From contig NZ_CP038266.1 of assembly GCF_004564355.1 (NCBI RefSeq), forward strand, positions 2,108,001 to 2,172,000: 64,000 nt of DNA, given 5' to 3'. Below the pieces are notes generated by a model, which worked only from the letters and a program-made list of their open reading frames with translations, made no database searches and was not told the DNA's origin. The translations under genes were made by a program, and so were the position numbers. Shown one piece after another: positions 33,668 through 42,849 of this stretch. This DNA is from Microbacterium wangchenii (lineage in GTDB: Bacteria > Actinomycetota > Actinomycetes > Actinomycetales > Microbacteriaceae). How positions within the stretch are numbered: position 1 is the stretch's first letter; each line of letters begins with the position of its first letter.

Positions 33668-34519
33668 TCATGATGAGCGGCTGGCGAGGTGGAGACCCTG
33701 CGCGATGGCGAGCACCACGGTCTCCTCGACGTACGCCCAGTCGAACAGCACCTGGTGGAAGTCGAACCGGAGCACCGTATAGCCGCGGAGGCGGAGGCGA
33801 GCGTCGTGGGCGATATCGCGGCGGCGGTCCGCGGCCCGGTGATGGGCGAAGCCGTCCAGCTGCACCACGAGCCGCTCCCCGATGAGCACGTCCACGGGGT
33901 GGCCATCGAGCCAGACCTGCTGGCGCAGGGCGATCCCGAGGGCGCGCATGCCCGCGAGAAAACGGGTTTCGAGTCCGGAGTCCGAGAGGAGGGATGCCGC
34001 GTCGGCCAGCTCCCGCGCCGCGGGGCTCCCCCACTGGACGGCCTGCAGGATGGGCGCCTCGGCGAGCCGCAGCCGTAACGCGGACTCCCACACGGCCATC
34101 GCCTCCGTGCGTGGCAGACACCGCGCGGCGTGGAACAGCACGTTGACGAGCGGGTCTTCGTTCGACGTCGGGGCGACCGGCGCGGGCCCCGCCGCCCAGT
34201 GCACCACGAGGCCGGCGGCGTCGAAACGAGCGGCGTTCGCGGCGACGGCGACGTGCACCCCGTCGTGGTTCGGGACCCACAGCCCGACGAGGACGGCCTG
34301 CGTGACGCACGTCGTCCGGCCGCTGACCGCTGCTGCCGCCACGCGGCGGGGATCGGCGTCAGGTGCGACGAGCCAGGAGCGGCGAACGCGGCGGAGCAAC
34401 CCGAGTTCCACCGCGCGGGCGACATCGGTCTTGCCGAATCCCGCGGCGCGTGCGGCCGACGTATGGGCCACACCCTTGCCCTCGCGGACCCAGCGCAGGA
34501 GGGCGACGTGTCGAGACAT
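33668..34519 (-). CDS. AbiEi-like N-terminus plus DUF559 (Vsr-like nuclease fold) protein
   Basis: The 283-residue protein starts with an AbiEi-antitoxin-like winged helix (about 1-50, HTSAARAAGFGKTDVARAVE) and ends in a DUF559 domain (about 200-280). The nuclease-like motif is DGHPVDVLIGERLVVQLDGF followed by AHHR, with RGYTVLRFDFHQVL after it. Its role is unknown; no toxin partner adjoins. ATG 34519 lacks a good Shine-Dalgarno. The gene is bracketed by palindromic copies A and B, unlike its neighbours, which suggests acquisition as a unit into the ybdK-ffh interval. Confidence 0.82.
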   Translation of the reverse strand: MSRHVALLRWVREGKGVAHTSAARAAGFGKTDVARAVELGLLRRVRRSWLVAPDADPRRVAAAAVSGRTTCVTQAVLVGLWVPNHDGVHVAVAANAARFDAAGLVVHWAAGPAPVAPTSNEDPLVNVLFHAARCLPRTEAMAVWESALRLRLAEAPILQAVQWGSPAARELADAASLLSDSGLETRFLAGMRALGIALRQQVWLDGHPVDVLIGERLVVQLDGFAHHRAADRRRDIAHDARLRLRGYTVLRFDFHQVLFDWAYVEETVVLAIAQGLHLASRSS

Positions 34520-34618
34520 GTCCTGAGCGTGCCGCCCGACCGCGACGGTCGGCGCCGTCGCACGCGATCCGTGGAGAGGACACGCCGATCGCCGCGTGGG
34601 GAGGAGACTCCGCCGCAT

Positions 34619-34696
34619 CCGAATTCAGGAGATATGCCCGGATCAGGACGCCTGGGGCCTACTTCGGCCTGAATTCAGCGGATCTCCTGAATGTGG
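34619..34696. repeat. Palindromic intergenic element, copy B
   Basis: Arms 34619-34647 and 34668-34696 pair at 20 of 29 positions around a 20-nt loop. The outer core ATTCAGGAGAT and inner TCAGG match copy A. It lies between the ffh stop and the DUF559 start. The remaining bases of 34520-34723 show no gene. Confidence 0.78.
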
Positions 34697-34723
34697 GCGC
34701 GGCCGCACCGGGACGGCGGCGGG

Positions 34724-36289
34724 TCAGCCGCGGCCGAGGAGCTTCTGCAGTTCGGCGAGGTCGGACTCGCTCGGCGCAGCCGCGCCGGCGCCGCCACCCA
34801 GGCCGAAGCCCGAGCCCGTCGGTGCGGCGGGGGCGGATGCGGCCAGGCCGGCGTTCTCCGCGGCCCGCTTGGCCGGATTGCCCGAGCGCGAGCCCTTCGA
34901 CTTCTGCTGCTTGCCGCGCTTGGACGAGGCTCCGGGGCGACCGGCGCCGGGGACGGGACCCATCCCCGGGATGTTCGGCACACCGCCGCGGGCCATGGTC
35001 TTCATCATCTTCGCGGCCTGCTCGAAGCGCTGCACGAGGGAGTTCACGTCGGTCACGGTCATGCCCGAACCGCGCGCGATCCGCAGGCGCCGCGAGCCGT
35101 TGAGCAGCTTCGGGTTGCGCCGCTCGGCGGGCGTCATGGAGCGGATGATGGCTTCGGTGCGGTCGATCTCGCGTTCGTCGAAGTTCTCCAGCTGCTGCTT
35201 CATGGAGCCGACACCCGGGAGCATCCCGAGCATCTTCTTCATGGAGCCCATCTTCTTCATCTGCTGCATCTGCTCGAGGAAGTCCTCGAGCGTGAAGGTC
35301 TCCGTCGCGAGCTTCTCGGCGACCTTCATCGCCTCTTCCTCGTCGAAGGCCTGCTGCGCCTGCTCGATGAGGGTCAGGATGTCGCCGAGGTCGAGGATGC
35401 GCGACGCCATACGGTCGGGGTGGAACGGCTCGATGTCGTCGAGACCCTCACCCGTGGAGGCGTAGATGATGGGTCGCCCCGTGACGGATGCGACGGACAG
35501 GGCGGCACCGCCACGGGCGTCGCCGTCGAGCTTGGACAGCACGACGCCGGTGAAGTCGACGCCCTCCTGGAACGCCTTGGCGGTGTTGACGGCGTCCTGA
35601 CCGATCATCGCGTCGATGACGAACAGGACCTCGTCGGGGTCGGTCGCGCGGCGGATGTCGGCGGCCTGCTTCATGAGCTCGGCATCCACGCCGAGGCGTC
35701 CGGCGGTGTCGATGATGACGGTGTCGTGCTGCTGACGACGCGCGTACTCGACCCCGTCACGCGCGACCTTCACCGGGTCGCCGACGCCGTTGCCCGGCTC
35801 GGGGGCGTAGATCGCAGCTCCGGCGCGCTCAGCCACCACCTGCAGCTGGTTGACGGCGTTGGGCCGCTGGAGGTCGGCGGCGATGAGAAGCGGCGTGTGT
35901 CCGTCCTTCTCCAGCGAGCGGGCGAGCTTGCCGGCGAAGGTCGTCTTCCCCGAACCCTGGAGGCCGGCGAGCATGATGATGGTCGGCGGGTTCTTGGCGA
36001 ACTGCAGGCGACGCTGCTGGCCGCCGAGGATCCCGACGAGCTCCTCGTTGACGATCTGCACGACCTGCTGGGCCGGGTTCAGCGCCCGATTGACCTCGTC
36101 GCCGAGGGCGCGCTCGCGCACCGCCGCGGTGAAGTCCTTCACCACCGGCAGCGCCACGTCGGCCTCGAGGAGGGCGCGACGGATCTCGCGGACCGTTCCG
36201 TCCACGTCCGCGGGCGTGAGCTTGCCCTTGGTCCGGAGGTTGCGGAAGGTCTCGGTGAGCCGATCGGAGAGCGTGCCGAAGGTAGCCAT
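34724..36289 (-). CDS. ffh: Signal recognition particle protein Ffh
   Basis: Ffh binds signal peptides and 4.5S RNA and docks on FtsY. The 521-residue protein has the N domain, the G domain with GLQGSGKTT (109-117), DTAGRLGVD and SKLDGDARGGAALS, and a Met-rich M domain (about 330-430) with MGSMKKMLGMLPG. A Gly/Ala/Ser tail follows. ATG 36289 is 12 bp after the tetR stop. TAAACT (36299-36304), overlapping the tetR stop, may be its own -10. Confidence 0.97.
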   Translation of the reverse strand: MATFGTLSDRLTETFRNLRTKGKLTPADVDGTVREIRRALLEADVALPVVKDFTAAVRERALGDEVNRALNPAQQVVQIVNEELVGILGGQQRRLQFAKNPPTIIMLAGLQGSGKTTFAGKLARSLEKDGHTPLLIAADLQRPNAVNQLQVVAERAGAAIYAPEPGNGVGDPVKVARDGVEYARRQQHDTVIIDTAGRLGVDAELMKQAADIRRATDPDEVLFVIDAMIGQDAVNTAKAFQEGVDFTGVVLSKLDGDARGGAALSVASVTGRPIIYASTGEGLDDIEPFHPDRMASRILDLGDILTLIEQAQQAFDEEEAMKVAEKLATETFTLEDFLEQMQQMKKMGSMKKMLGMLPGVGSMKQQLENFDEREIDRTEAIIRSMTPAERRNPKLLNGSRRLRIARGSGMTVTDVNSLVQRFEQAAKMMKTMARGGVPNIPGMGPVPGAGRPGASSKRGKQQKSKGSRSGNPAKRAAENAGLAASAPAAPTGSGFGLGGGAGAAAPSESDLAELQKLLGRG

Positions 36290-36301
36290 GATGCGGCAAG
36301 T

Positions 36302-36910
36302 TTACGCGAGCGCGCCGTCCGCCTGGTCGAGGCTGTCAGCGCGCGGCACGACCGCCAGCGCGGCCGTCAGCACATCGCCCAGCTCGATGCGGCCCGGACC
36401 CCGCGCGGCCCATCGCCAGATGGCCGCGAGCACGGCTCCCCCGTAGGCCGCGCCGAGCACCTCGGCCTGAAGCGGATCGACGCCCTCCCGCCGCAGGCGC
36501 TCGGCGACCGCCTCGGCGATCCGCGCCCTGCGCACCCCCGCCTCGCGCTGGAGTTCGTCGCGGATCCCCATCGCCTCGGCCTGCGCGGCAGCCAGCGCGA
36601 GACTGTCGGGCCGGAAGCCGTCGGCGAGGGCGGTCACGGCGCTGCGCACGCGCGCGTCGGCGTCGCCGGCCGGCTCGTCGCGCAGTCGCCGCGTCAGCGC
36701 GAGGATGCGTTCATCCAGAGCCGCCCACAGCACGTCGCCCTTCGAGGCGAAGTAGTTGAAGAAGCTGGAGCGGCTCACCCCGGCCCGCGTAGTGATGTCG
36801 GAGACGGAGGTGGCGTGATATCCCTGCTCGAGGAACAGCTCGCACGCCGCTTCGGCGAGAGTCTCGCGCGACGACGCCTTCGGGCGCCCGGTACGGCTCT
36901 CACTCGACAT
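36302..36910 (-). CDS. TetR-family transcriptional regulator
   Basis: The 202-residue protein has an N-terminal TetR helix-turn-helix (ACELFLEQGYHATSVSDIT, then RAGVSRSSFFNYFASKGDVL) and a variable ligand domain. The regulated genes cannot be named; it is co-directional with ffh but has no obvious link. ATG 36910 is preceded by TAGCCT (36917-36922) and GGAGGA, so initiation could be leaderless. Confidence 0.9.
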   Translation of the reverse strand: MSSESRTGRPKASSRETLAEAACELFLEQGYHATSVSDITTRAGVSRSSFFNYFASKGDVLWAALDERILALTRRLRDEPAGDADARVRSAVTALADGFRPDSLALAAAQAEAMGIRDELQREAGVRRARIAEAVAERLRREGVDPLQAEVLGAAYGGAVLAAIWRWAARGPGRIELGDVLTAALAVVPRADSLDQADGALA

Positions 36911-36982
36911 TCCTCCAGGCTAGTCGGCGCGGATTCGCCGCCGATCGCGGCGTGGGGTCCGGCTTCGCGCAGGCGGTCCGAC

Positions 36983-37414
36983 TCAGACGGTCGGCCAGAC
37001 GTAGGGCAGATCGTCGGGGATGTCGCCGAAGATCGGCCGGTAGTGCTCCGGGTCCTTCCGGATGAGGTTCGACCGATGCGAGAGGTGGAAGGCCTCGTCG
37101 CCGAGCCACGGCGGCACGTCGAGCTCTTCCTGCGGGACGCCGTCGATCTCCGGCGCGAACGCGAGCAGCTTGTCGCGCACGGTGTCGGCGCGACCGGATG
37201 CGATCCACTCGTCGGTCATCGCCAATCCGTAGGCCACGAGCGCGGGCACGTACCCGGTCCACATCTTCGCCGCCGGATGGTGGCGCCACCCGTAGCCCGG
37301 AACCGTCTGAGCGCGGAGCAGCTGGAACGCCTCGACCCTCTGCTTACCCAGTCGTGGGCGGTCCAGCACGCGCGCAGACTCGCGGAACGACGGGTAGGGC
37401 AGGAAGGTCTGCAC
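36983..37414 (-). CDS. MSMEG_6728-like conserved protein
   Basis: The 143-residue protein begins MQTFLPYPSFRESARVLDRP and continues RLGKQRVEAFQLLRA and YGWRHHPAAKMWTGY, which I recognise as the MSMEG_6728 type. Distant similarity to pyrimidine-dimer glycosylases has been suggested for this kind of N-terminus, but no activity can be read here. It starts with GTG 37414, ten bases after the DUF2004-like gene, as a two-gene unit. Confidence 0.75.
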   Translation of the reverse strand: MQTFLPYPSFRESARVLDRPRLGKQRVEAFQLLRAQTVPGYGWRHHPAAKMWTGYVPALVAYGLAMTDEWIASGRADTVRDKLLAFAPEIDGVPQEELDVPPWLGDEAFHLSHRSNLIRKDPEHYRPIFGDIPDDLPYVWPTV

Positions 37415-37424
37415 GCCGGGGCGG

Positions 37425-37925
37425 TCAGTCCGCGCTCGTGACCGACTGCACGTGCCCGTCGGAGGCGAGGTTCACCAGCAGCACGTCGTCGGTGGCGTCG
37501 GGGTCCAGCGCGTACTCCAGCACCGCGAAGGGCTCGCTGCCGCCGTGCTCGTCGGCGAGGATCGTCATGCTCATCAGCTGCAGGGAGCGGATGACGTCGA
37601 CCTGCACGTCGCCGGAGACGTCGACCATGAGGTCTTCCAGCTCCTCGCCCAGCACCTGCTGCTGCTGGAGGATGTACTCGATCACCTCGCTCGTGCGGTC
37701 ATCGAGCTCGGACACCATGGCGTTGCGGGCCGTGCGGTCGATCGCCTCCAGAGACGACACCATCGCCGCGGCGACATCCAACGCCCCCTGCGACACATCG
37801 TCCTGGTCGGGAGCGGTCAGGTCGACCGTCACCGTCTGGTCGCCCAGTTCGACGTTCTCGGACCAGAAGATGGATCCGTCCGGGCCCGACTCTAAGAGTC
37901 CGAAGAAGTCGTGCTCGATCGCCAT
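37425..37925 (-). CDS. DUF2004-like acidic protein
   Basis: The 166-residue strongly acidic protein (AIEHDFFGLLESGPDGSIFW at the start, later YILQQQQVLGEELEDLM) resembles DUF2004 proteins, a family related to immunity or SUKH-like folds. This is a weak assignment from overall pattern. ATG 37925 lies 45 bp after ftsY. Function is unknown. Confidence 0.65.
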   Translation of the reverse strand: MAIEHDFFGLLESGPDGSIFWSENVELGDQTVTVDLTAPDQDDVSQGALDVAAAMVSSLEAIDRTARNAMVSELDDRTSEVIEYILQQQQVLGEELEDLMVDVSGDVQVDVIRSLQLMSMTILADEHGGSEPFAVLEYALDPDATDDVLLVNLASDGHVQSVTSAD

Positions 37926-37970
37926 GGCCCTATGAAACCAGTCCCTTCGGTAGTGCGGTAGTCGCCGTGG

Positions 37971-38843
37971 TCAGTCCACGAGCGACGCGGCGAAGACGTG
38001 CGGCGTGAAACCGGTCAGGTCGCCGACGCCCTCGCCCTGGCCGAGGAGTTTGACCGGGATGCCGGTGCGCTCCTGAACGGCCAGGATGAACCCGCCCTTG
38101 GCCGACCCGTCGAGCTTGGTGATGACGAGGCCGGTGACGCCGGCGTGCTCGAGGAAGGCCTGTGCCTGCATCACACCGTTCTGCCCGGTGGTGGCATCCA
38201 GCACGAGCAGCACCTCGCTGATGGGGGCCTGCTTCTCGATCACGCGGCGGATCTTGCCGAGCTCGTCCATGAGCCCGCCCTTGGTGTGCAGGCGCCCTGC
38301 GGTGTCGACCAGGACGATCTCGGTGCCGGTCTCCTTCGCGTACGTGATCGTCTGGAAGGCGACGGATGCCGGGTCCTGGCCCTCGTGCTGGGGCCGGACG
38401 ATCGCCGCTCCCCCGCGTTCGGCCCACGTCGCCAGTTGATCGACGGCGGCGGCGCGGAAGGTGTCGGCGGCCCCCACCACGACCGACCTGCCGTAGCGCT
38501 GGAGGAACTTCGCGAACTTGCCGATCGTCGTGGTCTTGCCCACGCCGTTGACCCCCACCACGAGCACGACGGCAGGGCGCTCGGTGAGGCGCAGCGTCGT
38601 GTCGAACTTCGCGAAGTGCTCTTCGAGGGTCTCCCGCAGCATCCGCTGGAGGTCGCGCGGATCGGTCGTGCGGAATCGCTCGACCTTCTCCCGCAGCTCA
38701 TCGACGATGCGTTCGGTGATGTCGGGGCCGAAGTCGGCGGTCAGCAGCGCCGTCTCGAGGTCTTCCCACGTCGTCTCGTCGATCGTGGGCTTGACGAACA
38801 GTCCGCGCAGCGCGCGACCGAGCGACCAGGAGTTCTCCGCCAT
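37971..38843 (-). CDS. ftsY: SRP receptor FtsY
   Basis: The 290-residue GTPase has the N domain and G domain with VGVNGVGKTTTIGK (96-109), DTAGRLHTKGGLM and TKLDGSAKGGFIL. The long acidic A domain of enterobacterial FtsY is missing, as usual in short actinobacterial forms. TAGGCT (38850-38855) ends six bases before ATG 38843, suggesting a leaderless mRNA. It follows smc by 22 bp. Confidence 0.95.
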   Translation of the reverse strand: MAENSWSLGRALRGLFVKPTIDETTWEDLETALLTADFGPDITERIVDELREKVERFRTTDPRDLQRMLRETLEEHFAKFDTTLRLTERPAVVLVVGVNGVGKTTTIGKFAKFLQRYGRSVVVGAADTFRAAAVDQLATWAERGGAAIVRPQHEGQDPASVAFQTITYAKETGTEIVLVDTAGRLHTKGGLMDELGKIRRVIEKQAPISEVLLVLDATTGQNGVMQAQAFLEHAGVTGLVITKLDGSAKGGFILAVQERTGIPVKLLGQGEGVGDLTGFTPHVFAASLVD

Positions 38844-38865
38844 GCCTCCAGCCTACGGGCCGCGG

Positions 38866-41800
38866 TCAGGCCGACGCGCGATCGCCCACGCGCTGGCCCA
38901 CGACCGCCGAGACGCCGTCCTGGCGCATCGAGACGCCGTAGAGGGCGTCGGCGATCTCCATCGTGCGCTTCTGGTGCGTGATGACGATGAGCTGGCTGCT
39001 CTCGCGCAGGCGTTCGAAGACGCCCAGGAGCCGGCCCAGGTTTGCGTCGTCGAGTGCGGCTTCGACCTCGTCGAGGATGTAGAACGGGCTCGGCCGGGCC
39101 TGGAAGATCGACACCAGGAACGCCACCGCAGCCAGTGACCGCTCCCCGCCGGAGAGGAGCGACAGCCGCTCGATCTTCTTTCCGACCGGGCGCACCGACA
39201 CCTCGATCCCCGTCGTCAGCGGAGAGTCCGGGTCTGTGAGGGTGATGCTGCCGGTGCCACCGGGGAACAGGATGGGGAAGACCTCCGCGAACGCGGCCTT
39301 GGTGTCTTCGAAGGCGGCGACGAAGATGGTCTGCATCCGCTCGTCGAGCTCCTCGATGATGGTCATCAGGTCTTTGCGCGTCTGCGTCAGGTCGGCCAGC
39401 TGCTCCGTGAGGAAGGCGTGACGCTGCTCGAGGGCGGCGAACTCCTCCAGAGCGAGGGGGTTCACCCGCCCGAGCTGGGAGAGCTTGCGCTCCGCGTCGG
39501 CGAGGCGACGTTTCTGGGCGGCGCGGTCGAAGGCGACCAGCGGCGGCTCCTCACCCTCCGCGACCGGCGTATCCGAGGGGATCGGCTGTTCGGGACCGTA
39601 TTCCCGAACGAGAATATCCTCGTCCAGCCCCAACTCCGAGTGCACGCGCTCGAGGAGGCTCGTCACGTGCAGGCGCTTCTCGTGGATCTGCAGCTCCAGG
39701 CCGTGCACGTTCTCGGTGAGCGCGCCGAGGCGGTCTCGCAGGGCGGCCTCCTGGCTGCGGGCCTGCGCCAGTTCGGCCGTCACGGCCGTGCGTGCCGACT
39801 CGGCCGCGGCGAGGTCCACCCGCGCCTGGCTGACCGAGCGGTCGACGGAGTCCAGCAGCGCGGGGAGCTGGGCCGCCACGTCGGCGGCGATCTCCCGTTG
39901 CGCCCGCCGCACGACGGCGCGCCGGGCGGCTTCCTCGGCGGCCGCGCGTTCGCGCTCCCGCTGGCGTTCGAGCTGGATGACGCGGGCCTCGCCGGCGCGC
40001 ACGCGCTCTCGGAGCGTCTCGACCTCCAACCGCGCGCGCATCTCGGTGTCGCGCGCCTCTTCCAGAGCTGCCAGCAGGCCGTCGCGGGCGGACGCGTCGA
40101 GGATCGGGCGGGGCGCCTCCAGCGCCCGCTCCAGGGCGCTCCGCGCTGTCCGCTCCGCGGCCTCCGCGTCGGCCACGGCGGCCTGGGCCTGGGCGAGTCC
40201 GGCCTGGAGCCGGTCGCATTCAGCGACCGCGGCCTCGTGGCGGACCGTGGCCCGGTTGACCTTCTCCGCGTGCGCGGCCAGCGCGGCGTCCTGCGCGCGC
40301 AGGGCGTTCAGCGTCTCACGGGCGCGCTGACGCGCCGCACCCTGGGCGGCCACCGCGTCCGACAGCGCCTCGCGCAAGGAGTCGGCGATGACCGTGATCT
40401 CGGCGAGCCGCTCGGCGGCGGCGTCGCGCTCGGCGGCCAGTTCGAGGCGGGAACGGCCGGCGCCGGAGCCGGCGCGCACGGTGACGGCCGTGACGACCTC
40501 GCCGGCCCGCGTGACGATCGTGAACGGAGCGGCGGCGTCCTCGAGCTCGGTCAGCGCCGCGCGGGCGGCAGGGAGGTCGTCGGCGACGAGCACCCATGAC
40601 AGCAGCGCGCGGACTCCCTCCGGAGCCGTCACGACGTCGGCGGCCGGGACGACGCCGGAGATCGCGGGCGGTTGCGACCGGCCGGGCGTGGCCTGGGCGG
40701 TGAGGATGTCCACGACCCCCAGGTCGCCGTCGCGCGCGAGCAGCGCCGTGGCGAAGGCGTTGTCCCGCGTGTCGACGAGGAGGCCTTCGGCCAGCGGCCC
40801 GAGGGCCGCCGCGATGGCGGCCTCATAGCCGGAGCGGACCTTGACCGCGTCGCTGACGAGCCCGCGGATGCCGGCGCCTCCTCCCGCCACGAGCTCGGCG
40901 GCGGCGTTCCGCACATCCAGGGCGCGGCCGAGGGCCGTCGTCTGCGCGGTGAGCGCCTCCCGCTCGCGTTCGGCGGCGTGGAGCCGTTCACGCAGCTCCG
41001 CCACGGTCGTCTCCGCCTCGTTGGCCTCGCGCTGCGCGCGTTCGTACGCGGCGGAGTGCTCGGCGGCCGACTCCTCCGGGGCGAACTCGGGCTCGAGCCC
41101 CTCCCGCTCGGCTTCGGCTTCCGCGCGACGGACGAGCGCGGCATCCAGCGCCCGCTGCTGACGCTCGACGGCCGATCGCACCGCTGCCAGGGCGGATGCG
41201 GCGGCCTCGGCCGTGCCGCGCAGGGCGGTGATGCGCATGTCGTGCTCGGACACCAGGGCGCTCTGTGCGGCGATGTCCACGTCGAGGGCATCGAGTTCGG
41301 CGCGGGCGCGGGTGACGCCGCGGGCGGCTTCGGCGGCGGCATCCTGCGCATCGCCCAGCCCGGCGGAGATCTCGTCGATCTCGGCGCGGGCGTCATCGAT
41401 CATGCCGCGCGAGACGGTGGCGGAGAACCCGGCGGGGTCGTCGTCGTCGGCCGAGAGAAGGGTGAGGCGCTGCCCCGCGAGCGAATAGAGCCCGCGCAGC
41501 CGCTCCTGCACCTGCTGAAGGGAGAAGGCCACCCGACGCGCCCGATCGACCGCTTCCGAGCGCTGGTCGTTCTCCAGCCGCTCGATGCGCACCCGCAGGT
41601 TCTCGGCCTGGTCCTGCAGGACGACCCGTTCGGTGTGCCGTTCGTTCTCCGCGCGGGCGTGGTCGGCCAGCTGGGTGCGCAGCGCCACGAGTTCGTCGGC
41701 GAAGAGGCGGGCCTTGGCATCACGGACGACGGCGGCGATCGTCGCCGCTTCCCGCGCGATCTCGGCCTGGCGACCGAGGGGCTTCAGCTGGCGCCGCAGC

Positions 41801-42390
41801 TCGCCGGCGAGATCGCTCAGGCGGGTGAGGTTAGTCTCCATCGCCTCGAGCTTGCGAAGGGTCTTCTCCTTGCGCCGGCGGTGCTTGAGGATGCCGGCGG
41901 CCTCTTCGATGAATCCGCGGCGGTCCTCCGGCGTGGCCTGCAGCACGCTGTCGAGGCGGCCCTGGCCGATGATGACGTGCATCTCGCGGCCGAGTCCGGA
42001 GTCGCTCAGCAGCTCTTGCACGTCCAGCAGGCGACAGGTCTCGCCGTTGATCGCGTACTCGCTCGCGCCGTTGCGGAACAACGTGCGGCTGATCGTGACC
42101 TCGGCGTACTCGATGGGCAGCGCGCCGTCGCTGTTGTCGATGGTCAGCTGCACCTCGGCACGGCCGAGGGGTCCTCGCGTGGAGGTGCCGGCGAAGATGA
42201 CGTCCTCCATCTTGCCGCCGCGCAGGGTCTTGGCGCCCTGCTCCCCCATGACCCAGGCCAGCGCGTCGACAACGTTGGACTTTCCCGAGCCGTTGGGGCC
42301 GACGATGCACGTCACACCTGGCTCCAGTGCGAAGGTCGTCGGCTGCGCGAACGACTTGAAGCCCTTGAGCGTGACGCTCTTCAGGTGCAT
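38866..42390 (-). CDS. smc: Chromosome segregation protein SMC
   Basis: The 1174-residue protein has the complete SMC plan: Walker A GPNGSGKSNVV (31-41), long coiled coils, a hinge around 490-620, and a C-terminal head with signature LLSGGERSLAAVAFL and Walker B FYILDEVEAALDD (about 1103-1115). With ScpA and ScpB it organises and segregates the chromosome. The order smc-ftsY is the normal one. Confidence 0.97.
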   Translation of the reverse strand: MHLKSVTLKGFKSFAQPTTFALEPGVTCIVGPNGSGKSNVVDALAWVMGEQGAKTLRGGKMEDVIFAGTSTRGPLGRAEVQLTIDNSDGALPIEYAEVTISRTLFRNGASEYAINGETCRLLDVQELLSDSGLGREMHVIIGQGRLDSVLQATPEDRRGFIEEAAGILKHRRRKEKTLRKLEAMETNLTRLSDLAGELRRQLKPLGRQAEIAREAATIAAVVRDAKARLFADELVALRTQLADHARAENERHTERVVLQDQAENLRVRIERLENDQRSEAVDRARRVAFSLQQVQERLRGLYSLAGQRLTLLSADDDDPAGFSATVSRGMIDDARAEIDEISAGLGDAQDAAAEAARGVTRARAELDALDVDIAAQSALVSEHDMRITALRGTAEAAASALAAVRSAVERQQRALDAALVRRAEAEAEREGLEPEFAPEESAAEHSAAYERAQREANEAETTVAELRERLHAAEREREALTAQTTALGRALDVRNAAAELVAGGGAGIRGLVSDAVKVRSGYEAAIAAALGPLAEGLLVDTRDNAFATALLARDGDLGVVDILTAQATPGRSQPPAISGVVPAADVVTAPEGVRALLSWVLVADDLPAARAALTELEDAAAPFTIVTRAGEVVTAVTVRAGSGAGRSRLELAAERDAAAERLAEITVIADSLREALSDAVAAQGAARQRARETLNALRAQDAALAAHAEKVNRATVRHEAAVAECDRLQAGLAQAQAAVADAEAAERTARSALERALEAPRPILDASARDGLLAALEEARDTEMRARLEVETLRERVRAGEARVIQLERQRERERAAAEEAARRAVVRRAQREIAADVAAQLPALLDSVDRSVSQARVDLAAAESARTAVTAELAQARSQEAALRDRLGALTENVHGLELQIHEKRLHVTSLLERVHSELGLDEDILVREYGPEQPIPSDTPVAEGEEPPLVAFDRAAQKRRLADAERKLSQLGRVNPLALEEFAALEQRHAFLTEQLADLTQTRKDLMTIIEELDERMQTIFVAAFEDTKAAFAEVFPILFPGGTGSITLTDPDSPLTTGIEVSVRPVGKKIERLSLLSGGERSLAAVAFLVSIFQARPSPFYILDEVEAALDDANLGRLLGVFERLRESSQLIVITHQKRTMEIADALYGVSMRQDGVSAVVGQRVGDRASA

Positions 42391-42526
42391 GGATGCGCCT
42401 TCCCGGCCGGGTTCCTCACCGGCTCACGGTACCCGAACGCGTCTGGGAACCTTGCGCGGCATGCCGTACCGCCGCCCCTGCATCCGCCCCGACACGCCCG
42501 GGAGAGGGCAGTTCCTGAGAAAACCC

Positions 42527-42556
42527 TTGACGGCGTCGGGTTCCCCGCGCTAGCGT
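42527..42556 (+). promoter_or_regulatory. Promoter of the 32-residue peptide gene
   Basis: TTGACG (42527-42532) and TAGCGT (42551-42556) are separated by 18 bp, one of the best sigma-70-type matches in the window. Transcription would begin near 42563, giving a leader of about 29 nt that contains AGAGGAGGT. The rest of 42391-42526 shows no gene. Confidence 0.65.
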
Positions 42557-42591
42557 CACAGGTCGCGTCTGAAGTCGAGAGGAGGTCCAGC

Positions 42592-42690
42592 ATGATTCAG
42601 CCCACTGCGTATCGCATCGCTCCGATGGGGAACCCGTCCGGGGTCTTCGCTGTGACCGTCTCCTTCTGCGCCACTCCCACAGCCTGCTGA
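42592..42690 (+). CDS. Strongly expressed short peptide (32 residues), possible leader peptide
   Basis: The ORF has a near-perfect Shine-Dalgarno (GAGGAGGTCC) and a good promoter, so translation is likely. The peptide begins MIQPTAYRIAPMGNPSG and ends VTVSFCATPTAC. The final Cys codon and the stop lie in a hairpin (42681-42697). It precedes an 88-residue protein and a double GNAT acetyltransferase. It may be a regulatory leader peptide; a modified-peptide precursor is possible from the Ser/Thr/Cys-rich end, but no modifying enzyme is nearby. Confidence 0.6.
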   Translation: MIQPTAYRIAPMGNPSGVFAVTVSFCATPTAC

Positions 42691-42727
42691 GCGGGCTCCA
42701 GGAGAACTCCGCCCTCTTCCGGGCGGA
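42681..42727 (+). promoter_or_regulatory. Tandem hairpins at and after the peptide stop codon
   Basis: AGCCTGC (42681-42687) and GCGGGCT (42691-42697) form a 7-bp stem with one G-U pair; its 3-nt loop is the stop codon TGA. A second perfect hairpin, TCCGCCC/GGGCGGA (42708-42727), follows. A ribosome finishing or stalling on the peptide would control the first hairpin. The section to 42849 is GC-rich and shows more short inverted repeats. Confidence 0.55.
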
Positions 42728-42849
42728 ACGGCCCTGTGTCCGCCCTTGCGGCTGCGGCCCGCCCGGCGCCGCCCGGCCTCCGCGCGCTTCTCGCCGCGCC
42801 CCTGCGCCCTCATCGGGCGATGACCTCCACGACTCACGAAAGCCTCCTC

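Noticed and set aside
34691..37441. A 916-codon open frame antisense to ffh and tetR
   Set aside because: The true genes on the minus strand are unmistakable; this frame only mirrors their codon bias.
39418..42690. Long plus-strand frames antisense to smc
   Set aside because: These are shadows of smc. Only the last 33 codons of one of them (42592-42690) have their own promoter and ribosome site and were kept as the small peptide.
42592..42690. Lanthipeptide or other modified-peptide precursor
   Set aside because: The C-terminus has Ser, Thr and Cys, but no dehydratase, cyclase, protease or exporter gene is near, so a leader-peptide role is favoured. Not excluded.
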